This document shows positions 13,511 through 20,284 of a DNA stretch of 20,284 nt, piece by piece. The notes beneath the pieces are model-generated. The model made no database searches. It had not been told where the DNA came from and was given only the letters and a program-made list of their open reading frames with translations. Position numbers and translations under genes: made by a program. Numbering within the stretch: the stretch's first letter is position 1; every line of letters starts with the position of its first letter. The DNA comes from Actinomycetes bacterium (GTDB lineage Bacteria > Actinomycetota > Coriobacteriia > WRKU01). The stretch is taken from contig WQXV01000003.1 of assembly GCA_009781565.1 (NCBI GenBank), positions 1 to 20,284 on the forward strand. The letters run 5' to 3'.

Positions 13511-14182
13511 ATGTTTCACGTGGAACATAAACAAGAGGAGCTGCTGCGAGATCACCTGCAGTGGGTACTTCATACTAACAAGACCCACAATCTGACCGCA
13601 ATAACCGATCGGGACCAGGCGTGGCGTCTCCATGTCCTTGATTCTCTCGCGCTCTTTCCTGAAGTTGAAGCTGCTCCGGAGGGAGCCTTGCTCGATATCG
13701 GATCAGGTGGGGGATTTCCTGGCGTTCCGTTAGGGGTAGTGAGTGGGCGCGAGACGGTCTGTCTTGATTCGGTACAAAAGAAAGCACATGCGCTGGAGGA
13801 TTTCTTGCGCAGTGACAAGCGGTTTCACTCTATTCGGTCAGTAGGAATGCGCGCAGAGGAGTTGGCGCTTCAACAACCTGAGCACTATGCGATCGTGACG
13901 GCGCGCGCCCTCAGTGAACTGAGCAGTATCGTAGAACTGGCAAGCCCCCTTCTGATGCAGGGAGGAGTGTGCTTGTGTATGAAAGCGCAACTCTCTGAGG
14001 AAGAGATAGCTGCAGGTGACGTTGCAGCCGAGCAATGCGGCCTGATTCGGAAACAGATTCGCAACTATACCGTAGAAGGCGATGAGAGAACCCGGTGTAT
14101 AGTAGAATACGTTAAGGTCGCGCAACCACGTCGAGATCTACCTCGGCGTGTCGGTGTGGCGCAGAAGCGACCCCTGAGATAA
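13511..14182 (+). CDS. rsmG: 16S rRNA (guanine527-N7)-methyltransferase RsmG
   Basis: A 223-residue SAM-dependent methyltransferase that modifies 16S rRNA G527. The family N-terminal pattern is visible as THNLTAI (25-31) and HVLDSL (41-46). SAM motif I is LLDIGSGGGFPG (60-71), and a VTARAL segment follows in the catalytic fold. The start ATG at 13511 immediately precedes a parS site, so residues 2-6 (FHVEH) are dictated by it. The ribosome site is weak (GGCAG). The C-terminus is basic. It lies between jag and parA, as in many Gram-positive origins, where its older name is gidB. Confidence 0.97.
   Translation: MFHVEHKQEELLRDHLQWVLHTNKTHNLTAITDRDQAWRLHVLDSLALFPEVEAAPEGALLDIGSGGGFPGVPLGVVSGRETVCLDSVQKKAHALEDFLRSDKRFHSIRSVGMRAEELALQQPEHYAIVTARALSELSSIVELASPLLMQGGVCLCMKAQLSEEEIAAGDVAAEQCGLIRKQIRNYTVEGDERTRCIVEYVKVAQPRRDLPRRVGVAQKRPLR
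13512..13527 (+). promoter_or_regulatory. parS: parS centromere site over the rsmG start codon
   Basis: TGTTTCACGTGGAACA matches the ParB-binding consensus TGTTTCACGTGAAACA at 15 of 16 positions. It overlaps the second base of the rsmG ATG onward. The adjacent parA-parB operon encodes its presumed binder. Confidence 0.9.
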
Positions 14183-14189
14183 TACCGAC

Positions 14190-14206
14190 CATCTCACTGC
14201 GAGATG
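14190..14206 (+). promoter_or_regulatory. Hairpin between rsmG and parA
   Basis: CATCTC-ACTGC-GAGATG forms a perfect 6-bp stem with a 5-nt loop in the 61-nt gap. It is followed by GC-rich sequence and no U-tract, so an attenuator or mRNA-processing signal is more likely than a terminator. Confidence 0.35.
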
Positions 14207-14243
14207 CCTGGCGCGAATCAGCGCACAAAGAGAAGGGAGTGCC

Positions 14244-15029
14244 ATGGATTATGAAGCAGTGACACCCCAGCCCAAGGTCTTAGCTATCGTGAATCAAAAA
14301 GGCGGGGTCGGTAAGTCCACGACCGCAGTCAACCTAGCGGCAGCTTTGGGAGAGCTGGGAAAGAAAGTGCTGCTTATCGATCTGGATCCTCAGGCCAACT
14401 CGACCTCTGGGTTCGGCGTGAACAAGAACCAACGCGAACGTTGTGTCTACGATGCATTGTTAGGTGAATGCTCACTCGATGAGCTTGCTGAACCGGTCGG
14501 TGAGGAGAACGTCCACATTGTTCCATCGGCCATCCAACTTGCCGGAGCCGAAGTCGAGCTGGTCAACGTGATCAGCCGCGAGATGCGCTTGCGCTCGATG
14601 ATCGAGCCGATACGCGATCACTATGATTACATACTAATCGATTGTGCTCCCTCGCTGGGACTTCTCACCATCAATGCGTTGACTGCAGCTGATGGCCTGC
14701 TCATTCCGCTCCAATGTGAGTACTACGCGCTGGAAGGCTTGTCGAAACTGCTCGATTCGATGCGTCTGGTAAAGACCCACCTCAACCCTGACCTGGATGT
14801 CTTCGGGGTCTTGATGACGATGTATGATCGGCGTATGAAGCTCACTCAGCAGGTGGTACAAGAAGTCGAGGATTACTTCGGAGACATCGTATTCTCGACC
14901 TATATTCCCCGTACGGTCCGGCTCTCTGAAGCTCCCAGCTATGGTCAATCAATACTGCAATATACCCCCAAAGGAAAGGGCGCGGATGCTTATCGCGCGC
15001 TCGCGAAGGAAGTGATGCAACGTGGCTAA
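14244..15029 (+). CDS. parA: Chromosome partitioning ATPase ParA (Soj)
   Basis: A 261-residue deviant-Walker ATPase. Walker A is KGGVGKST (residues 19-26) with the signature first lysine, Walker A' is LLIDLDPQANST (about 43-54) and Walker B is YILIDCAPSLG. These motifs place it with chromosomal Soj/ParA. ATP-bound dimers coat the nucleoid and pull or relay ParB-parS complexes; Soj also regulates DnaA in Bacillus. AAGGGAG four bases before ATG 14244 supports the start. The last 8 nt overlap parB. Confidence 0.98.
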   Translation: MDYEAVTPQPKVLAIVNQKGGVGKSTTAVNLAAALGELGKKVLLIDLDPQANSTSGFGVNKNQRERCVYDALLGECSLDELAEPVGEENVHIVPSAIQLAGAEVELVNVISREMRLRSMIEPIRDHYDYILIDCAPSLGLLTINALTAADGLLIPLQCEYYALEGLSKLLDSMRLVKTHLNPDLDVFGVLMTMYDRRMKLTQQVVQEVEDYFGDIVFSTYIPRTVRLSEAPSYGQSILQYTPKGKGADAYRALAKEVMQRG

Positions 15030-15876
15030 CAAATCAGGTTTGGGAAGAGGTCTTGCTTCTCTGATATCGACCGGCCCGGTCGAAGAGACTGTAGTTACGA
15101 GCGCAGTCGACGAGCTTTCGATCGATCTGATCGAGCCCAACGCAAAACAGCCACGTTCGGACTTCGATGAAGAAAAGCTCGCAGAGCTTACGGCATCGAT
15201 CAAGAACCACGGTCTATTGCAGCCGATCGTTGTGCGCCCGATGGGCGACAAATACCAGATCATCGCGGGGGAACGCCGCTGGCGTGCGTGCATGGATGCC
15301 GATATGGACAAGATCCCGGTGCGCATACTGACCAAAAACGATCAGGAAGCGGTCGAAATCGCCCTGGTTGAAAACCTTCAACGCGATGATCTCAACCCCA
15401 TCGAAGCAGCTTATGGCTATCGCAGTCTTTTGATGACCTATGGGATGACCCAAGCTGCGGTCGCAAAACGCCTCGGTAAGTCACGAGTATCGATCACCAA
15501 CACTATGCGTCTACTCGATCTACCTCAAGAGATCCAAGAGATGGTATTTCGAGGACAGTTGAGTGCGGGCGCGGCACGTGCGATCCTGAGTGTCAAGGAT
15601 GATGAAGGGAAGATGCGATTGGCTCAAAAAGCGGCTGACGAGAACCTATCCGTCCGTGAGATCGAGACGATTGCGCGCCTCTATACGGGTGGAGCACTAC
15701 CGAAATCAGCTCGACCCGTATCACCGAAGTCATTCCGCAACGTCGCACGTCGGCTTCGCAGACTGCTGAATGCCAGTGTAAGTGTGAGGCGCACGCGCAA
15801 TAAGAACAAGATCGAGATCGAATTCAGCGATGAGGACGATCTGTTACGTATTTTCAATATCATGGCTTCAAAATAG
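15022..15876 (+). CDS. parB: Chromosome partitioning CTPase ParB (Spo0J)
   Basis: A 284-residue ParB. The N-terminus NKSGLGRGLASL is the ParA-activating peptide type. The CTP-binding ParB/Srx domain contains GERRWRA (83-89) and ENLQRDDLNPIEAA (117-130). The helix-turn-helix that reads parS spans about 141-165 (MTQAAVAKRLGKSRVSITN). A basic linker and C-terminal dimerisation segment complete it. The start is GTG at 15022, within the last codons of parA (overlap 8 nt), so expression is coupled. Its final stop codon overlaps a parS site. ParB loads at parS, spreads as a clamp and recruits SMC. Confidence 0.98.
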   Translation: MANKSGLGRGLASLISTGPVEETVVTSAVDELSIDLIEPNAKQPRSDFDEEKLAELTASIKNHGLLQPIVVRPMGDKYQIIAGERRWRACMDADMDKIPVRILTKNDQEAVEIALVENLQRDDLNPIEAAYGYRSLLMTYGMTQAAVAKRLGKSRVSITNTMRLLDLPQEIQEMVFRGQLSAGAARAILSVKDDEGKMRLAQKAADENLSVREIETIARLYTGGALPKSARPVSPKSFRNVARRLRRLLNASVSVRRTRNKNKIEIEFSDEDDLLRIFNIMASK

Positions 15877-15890
15877 TTCCACGTGAAACA
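15875..15890 (-). promoter_or_regulatory. parS: Second parS site, over the parB stop codon
   Basis: On the minus strand it reads TGTTTCACGTGGAACT, matching the consensus at 14 of 16 positions and differing from the first site only at the last base. It shares the AG of the parB TAG stop. The two sites are about 2.4 kb apart and in opposite orientation. Confidence 0.85.
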
Positions 15891-15903
15891 TTGGAATAGA
15901 ACC

Positions 15904-18870
15904 ATGCCGATAGAAGTCATCCTCGCGTCAGACCAAAGTGTGCTGGTCAAGCAGCTGGTACATCTCAAAGACCAGTCTAGGCAACCGGTCGTCGTGTTGT
16001 GCCGAACCACCGCTATTCAGACCATGCTGGGGCACCTGCTCGCTCATGAGCAGTATGTGCAGCAGAGATTGGATCGCTCACTGAAACTGACGACATTCGA
16101 TCGATGGATCGCCGATCTGTGGATACGCTACGGTGATGGAAGAAGGCAGATCGACGAGGTGCAGAGAAGGATCTATCTCAGTCGCATACTTGATGAGATC
16201 GACACACCACTTCCCCCTATCCTGACCTCCGTCTCAGGCAAAAGCGTGCTTGAATCGGTCTGTGCGATCATCGGGATGGGATCGGTGCGCACCTCCTCAA
16301 CCTATGAGACTGTTCGTATGGTGGAGCGGATCGCACAACAGTATCAGAAAAAGATCACTGCCGATGGCTTTATCGATACCGGAGAGATCGTCTCTTATCT
16401 CTGTGCTCATCTCGCATCGTTCGACGAGACGGTGGTCCTGTACGGCTTCAGCGATCTGACCAATATACAGATCACCCTGCTTCACTGCCTGGTACCGCTG
16501 ACGACGATCTCTGTGCTTGGGGTGGGCGAGGCAGGCTCTCTCACGCGGGAGAATGTACTACAAGTAAGAGATCAGATCCACGCAGAGTCCAGGGATATGG
16601 AGGAGGCAGATGTAGGTAGTGGGGCGACGCCCTCCGATCACGATGCAGCGGCACTATCCGATCCTGAAGCTAAGCTGGATGCTGGTGAAGCACAGCAGAA
16701 TAAAGTACTGAGAGAACTCGCTTCGCAGTTCTATGGTTTGAAAAAGGAATCGATCATCGCAACTCCTCGAGAGATATCCTTTCAGCTTGCAGCAGGCGAT
16801 ACCGCACAGATCGTCTCAATCGTCTCCAACATACAGACGCTCCAAAAAGCTGACGGTATGCGCCGCATTGCTGTGGTATTGCCCAACTTGAAAGATCATA
16901 CCCCCCGTCTGGTACGTGAACTTGAGCGCCATTCAATCGCCTACCAGTTCGATACGGAGCTGCCTCTATCGGCGACCGAGTTCGGGATAGCTTTTCATTC
17001 TCTGCTCACATTGATGTCCTCAGAGCTTGATGCAGCAACCATATTCTCCTTCACGAGTTCGCCTTTCAGCGACTGGACCATCCATGATGCGATTGCATTC
17101 GATCGCTCTTTGCGCACTACACCACCTGTGCACGAATGCGATCCGGGAAAGGTGCTTGACAAGATGACGAGATGGGTGAGTAGCGAGTCGGACTTGTCCC
17201 ATCCTATCAGTGAAAGCCTCAGCTCAGTTGCGCGTGGCGGGACCCTTCATGCGTGGCAGGAAATACTTGATGGCATGCTGGCACAAGGCATCAAAGGCTT
17301 TTTGTCCTCCTCATTCCAGTATGTGGTGTCCTTGGCTGCGTATCGCGCTATCAGCATCGTGCTCGATGAGCTTGCACAGCTTGAGGATAATCGGGTAAGT
17401 CCCATGACTCTACTGGGCGCGTTGGCCGGGGTCAACGTGCAGATCAATCCGGTGTATGGGACCCGCGATGTGGTCCTTACGACACCGCGCAGGATCGACG
17501 GCCTGCTCTATGATGCCGTGATCGTTGCAGGTACCGATAGCAGATCATTTGAGGGCATGACCGATCTGAGTGGCTCTGAACAGATCCTGAATCATCTGGG
17601 GGTGGGGCGCTACGCCAACAAATCCGAGCAGTACATCGAAGATGCCCTCTCGTCACGAAATCGCTACTACGAGGCTTCTTTGTTGCGCTCACCCCAAAAG
17701 CATCTCAGCATCATCTATCAAACGCACGACAACGAGGGCCAAGAGCTCCAACCTTCTAGTTTCCTTGAAGAGGTGGTCGCTCAGTTCCAATCAGGTGATC
17801 AAACATTCAAGGATACCCTTGAGATCTTGGCCAAAGATAGTGAGAAGATCCAGTGGGATGACAAGCGGGTCATGCAGGCGCTCAATCTTGATGAAGGGTC
17901 TATCGATATCATAGGCACAGTCGCTATCTCCGAACGTGGGGCCCACACCATCAGTATGTCGTACAAAGAACAATCATTGCGCGTGACCGAGATCGAGCAG
18001 TATGCTCAATGCCCCTATCGTTGGTTCCTCTCGAGCTTTATCGGTGGTGAGGAGTTCGATCGAGATCATGATGCGCGCGATAGCGGGATCTACGTGCATG
18101 CACTCTTGGAGCGCATCTTCACCCGCTGGACCCAGCAAGGGTTCGGAGCGGTGACCGATGAGTCCTTGCCCCAGATATTGGCGCTGGCCGATGAAGTTAT
18201 CGGCTCCTATGAGAACGAGGATTATCAGCGTCTCAAGACAGACCATCCCGATGAGTTTCTTCGTATTGGGCTGTTCGTCAAAAAGATCCTTGAAGATGAG
18301 CCGAAGATGAACCTACGTCTCGAATCTCGGGTAGAGCCAACACTTTTTGAGACCAAGATCAGATCTGATGATAAAGTGGTAATAGAGAAGGTGCCGATCA
18401 CCGGTACCGTGGATCGCATCGATGTGGCTGATGAGTACTTTGTGATCACCGACTACAAGAGTTCGGTCGGTAAAGGTGGCGATAAGATGATTCTCGATCG
18501 CGACCTTCAAGTAGGACTTTACCTACTCGCACTCAGGCAGCTTGCTGCGCGCGAAGGCCATCCGCTTGCCTCAATACTGGCAGACCGTCAACCCGCAGCG
18601 CTCATCTATCGGTCCTATAGGACGGGAGGAATGAGCCATCTCAGTGACAAGTCCAAGGTATCGATGGATGTGCGCAACCTAAAGCTCAAACCTGAGGAGC
18701 ATGAGGTCTTCGCAGCACAGCTTGAAATGATCGAGAAGCTCGCACGTGAAGCGATCAGGGGTATCCAGCAAGGCGTTGTTGCGCTGCCTCATCGCGATCC
18801 CGACCAGAACTATATCTGCACCTATTGTCCGAGAGGGCGTTGCCCGCAACGCAAAGAAAAGTCGTGGTGA
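15904..18870 (+). CDS. addB: AddB-like PD-(D/E)XK nuclease with Fe-S cluster and inactive helicase fold
   Basis: A 988-residue protein paired with the downstream UvrD-type helicase. The N-terminal two-thirds look like a degenerate helicase: no Walker A lysine motif is visible, and DVVLTTPRRIDGLLYDAVIVAG resembles the last helicase motifs of AddB-type partners. The C-terminal nuclease is intact: Cys703 (QCPYRW), His732, Asp837 (GTVDRID), Asp850 and Lys852 (DYKSS). A final C-x2-C-x4-C at 972/975/980 completes a four-cysteine Fe-S site with Cys703. A low-complexity acidic insert sits at about 235-268. ATG 15904 is preferred, since GTG 15883 lies inside parS. With AddA it would process double-strand ends for recombination. 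The actinobacterial AdnA type is an alternative, but the missing Walker A favours AddB. Confidence 0.8.
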   Translation: MPIEVILASDQSVLVKQLVHLKDQSRQPVVVLCRTTAIQTMLGHLLAHEQYVQQRLDRSLKLTTFDRWIADLWIRYGDGRRQIDEVQRRIYLSRILDEIDTPLPPILTSVSGKSVLESVCAIIGMGSVRTSSTYETVRMVERIAQQYQKKITADGFIDTGEIVSYLCAHLASFDETVVLYGFSDLTNIQITLLHCLVPLTTISVLGVGEAGSLTRENVLQVRDQIHAESRDMEEADVGSGATPSDHDAAALSDPEAKLDAGEAQQNKVLRELASQFYGLKKESIIATPREISFQLAAGDTAQIVSIVSNIQTLQKADGMRRIAVVLPNLKDHTPRLVRELERHSIAYQFDTELPLSATEFGIAFHSLLTLMSSELDAATIFSFTSSPFSDWTIHDAIAFDRSLRTTPPVHECDPGKVLDKMTRWVSSESDLSHPISESLSSVARGGTLHAWQEILDGMLAQGIKGFLSSSFQYVVSLAAYRAISIVLDELAQLEDNRVSPMTLLGALAGVNVQINPVYGTRDVVLTTPRRIDGLLYDAVIVAGTDSRSFEGMTDLSGSEQILNHLGVGRYANKSEQYIEDALSSRNRYYEASLLRSPQKHLSIIYQTHDNEGQELQPSSFLEEVVAQFQSGDQTFKDTLEILAKDSEKIQWDDKRVMQALNLDEGSIDIIGTVAISERGAHTISMSYKEQSLRVTEIEQYAQCPYRWFLSSFIGGEEFDRDHDARDSGIYVHALLERIFTRWTQQGFGAVTDESLPQILALADEVIGSYENEDYQRLKTDHPDEFLRIGLFVKKILEDEPKMNLRLESRVEPTLFETKIRSDDKVVIEKVPITGTVDRIDVADEYFVITDYKSSVGKGGDKMILDRDLQVGLYLLALRQLAAREGHPLASILADRQPAALIYRSYRTGGMSHLSDKSKVSMDVRNLKLKPEEHEVFAAQLEMIEKLAREAIRGIQQGVVALPHRDPDQNYICTYCPRGRCPQRKEKSW

Positions 18871-18871
18871 T

Positions 18872-20284
18872 GTGAAAAGGATCAATAATGATCAAAGAAA
18901 GGTGATTACCACACTCGACCGCAATATCCTGGTCAATGCAGGAGCCGGAACCGGTAAGACGCATACTCTGACCGAACGCTATGTCTACACCCTGCAAAAG
19001 GATTCCCAGACAAGTCCGCGTAACATCTTGGCGATCACCTATACCGATGCAGCGGCAGCCGAGTTGCGTGCCCGCATCCAAGACCGCCTGCGACGCGCGG
19101 CGCATGATGATCATCTCGATCCTCTTGATGCCCAGCGTCTGATGGCACATGCACGCAGCATGGATCAATCTTGGATCTCGACCATCCATGCATTCTGTGC
19201 ACGCATCATCCGCGCACATGCCCTCGATCTCGATATCGACCCGAACTTCGTCCAGCTTGATGCTGATCAAGCAAAACAGATGCAAGAAGATATTCTTGAT
19301 AGTGTCATCAAGCAGATCTCGGTCGGGGATGCAAAAAAACCGACTCCGCTGCTCGATCTCGAACAACTCAAGACACAATCGGATAAACAGATCGATCGTG
19401 GGATAGCGAAGGCCACAGCGGAGACGCTCTATGCCCACTTGGTGCTTGCAGGCTCGGATAAGAGGACCATCGCTAAGCAGATCAAGGGCATCTTGGAACA
19501 ATGTGCGCGTGCGGGTTTGAGCAGTGATGATGTGGAAAGCCAGCCCTTTGATCCGAACCAGAGCGATGATAAGCAAGACAGCATCTTGCAGGCAAAGATC
19601 ACTATCGAGCTAGCCCGGCGTTTCGATGAGATCTATCAACAGGAAAAGAAGCACAACGCACTGATGGATTTCAACGATCTGTTGGCTCGTGCCTACGAGC
19701 TTATCAAGAACAACAAGCATGTTCGCGAAAGCTATCGAGAGCAGTTTCACTATCTGCTGATCGACGAGTTCCAAGACACCAATCCTTTCATTTACGACAT
19801 CATCGATCTGCTCGCTGACGACAATATGTGTCTCGTCGGTGATTCAAAACAGTCGATCTTCGGTTTCAACGGAGCCGATGTCTCACTCATCTCATCACTT
19901 GATCAGATCTGGGATCGCGATGAGACGACACAGGTCGTACCCCTGTCGATCAACTATCGCTCGACTGCGGCCGTTTTGGATTTCGCCAATGAATTCTGTG
20001 CACACAATCAGATGCTCGGCGACCAAATGCAGAAGCTCTCATTGGGAAGAGAGGTGGGCGAGAACGATATCACGCTTCCTGAAGCGACCTCCCCGGTGAC
20101 GATCGTAGGTATCGATCGTTGCGGTGAGGGCAGTGCTGAAATGAAGGCCCAGACCGAAGCGAACACGATCGCGGCGCATCTCGAACTGCTTCATGAACAT
20201 GGTATCGCTTGGACGGACATGACCATATTGGTGCGTCGGCATAAAGACGCGGAGCTGATGCTCGATGTGCTCGAGGCGCATGGC
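18872..20284 (+). CDS. addA: AddA-like UvrD/Rep superfamily I helicase, N-terminal part
   Basis: The frame is open to the right edge (471 codons seen). I start it at GTG 18872, one base after the addB-like stop, because this keeps the Q-motif (INNDQ) ahead of Walker A AGAGTGKT (Lys29). Further motifs are Ia ITYTDAAAAELRARI, Ic STIHAFCARII, II LIDEFQDTN (Asp298-Glu299), III LVGDSKQSIFGF and the NYRST block. This arrangement, with a linker of nearly 200 residues between Ic and II, fits AddA/RecB-like helicases better than UvrD/PcrA. A C-terminal nuclease, present in AddA, would be beyond the edge and is not visible, so AddA versus another UvrD helicase is inferred from the neighbour. Confidence 0.8.
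   Translation, partial: MKRINNDQRKVITTLDRNILVNAGAGTGKTHTLTERYVYTLQKDSQTSPRNILAITYTDAAAAELRARIQDRLRRAAHDDHLDPLDAQRLMAHARSMDQSWISTIHAFCARIIRAHALDLDIDPNFVQLDADQAKQMQEDILDSVIKQISVGDAKKPTPLLDLEQLKTQSDKQIDRGIAKATAETLYAHLVLAGSDKRTIAKQIKGILEQCARAGLSSDDVESQPFDPNQSDDKQDSILQAKITIELARRFDEIYQQEKKHNALMDFNDLLARAYELIKNNKHVRESYREQFHYLLIDEFQDTNPFIYDIIDLLADDNMCLVGDSKQSIFGFNGADVSLISSLDQIWDRDETTQVVPLSINYRSTAAVLDFANEFCAHNQMLGDQMQKLSLGREVGENDITLPEATSPVTIVGIDRCGEGSAEMKAQTEANTIAAHLELLHEHGIAWTDMTILVRRHKDAELMLDVLEAHG

Noticed and set aside
15883..15903. GTG 15883 as the addB-like start
   Set aside because: The codon is part of the parS palindrome with no ribosome site. ATG 15904 has a GGAA upstream and a cleaner N-terminus.
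18755..19576. 273-residue minus-strand frame opposite the addB end and addA start
   Set aside because: It is antisense to the helicase motifs and nuclease Cys cluster. It is open only because of GATC/CGATC-rich codons.

Overview
The window carries the chromosomal replication-origin neighbourhood of a Gram-positive-type bacterium, most likely an actinobacterium. A Coriobacteriia-like anaerobe is my best guess. It rests on the gene order dnaA-dnaN-recF-dciA-gyrB-gyrA facing away from rpmH-rnpA-yidD-yidC-jag-rsmG-parA-parB, on moderate GC with several GTG starts, on an alanine at the GyrA Ser83 position, and on an AddAB-type pair beside parB. The class-level assignment is inference.

Left arm (minus strand, about 1-10721). 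Read in the direction of transcription, a fused GHKL-type ATPase/winged-helix protein comes first. It is followed by a possible 50-codon ORF overlapping the dnaA start, then dnaA, dnaN, recF, a DUF721/DciA-like gene, gyrB, gyrA and the 5' part of a membrane-anchored HlyD/MacA-type efflux adaptor that runs off the left edge. From dnaN onwards genes are separated by 2-84 nt or overlap, which suggests a replication/topology operon.

Centre (10722-11254). This non-coding stretch of about 530 bp lies exactly where transcription polarity switches. It holds a cluster of DnaA-box-like 9-mers, a 19-bp direct repeat and, at its right end, a near-consensus promoter for rpmH. A second origin-like element sits in the dnaA-dnaN spacer (8078-8286): two abutting DnaA-box-like sites, a short GC stretch and an 18-nt run of trinucleotides resembling a DnaA-trio, followed by an AT-rich tract. 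Together they suggest a bipartite oriC flanking dnaA and its unusual upstream neighbour.

Right arm (plus strand, 11255 to the end). rpmH-rnpA-yidD-yidC-jag are tightly coupled (ribosome, RNase P and membrane insertion functions), followed by rsmG, parA and parB. Two near-perfect parS sites are embedded at gene boundaries: one over the rsmG start codon, the other over the parB stop codon. ParABS could therefore load within about 5 kb of the origin. Then come an AddB-like Fe-S nuclease and the N-terminal part of an AddA/UvrD-like helicase, cut by the right edge.

I see no mobile elements, CRISPR arrays, tRNAs or rRNAs. The least conventional content is the GHKL-wHTH gene at the origin, the small ORF coupled to dnaA, the trio-like unwinding element and the gene-embedded parS sites.
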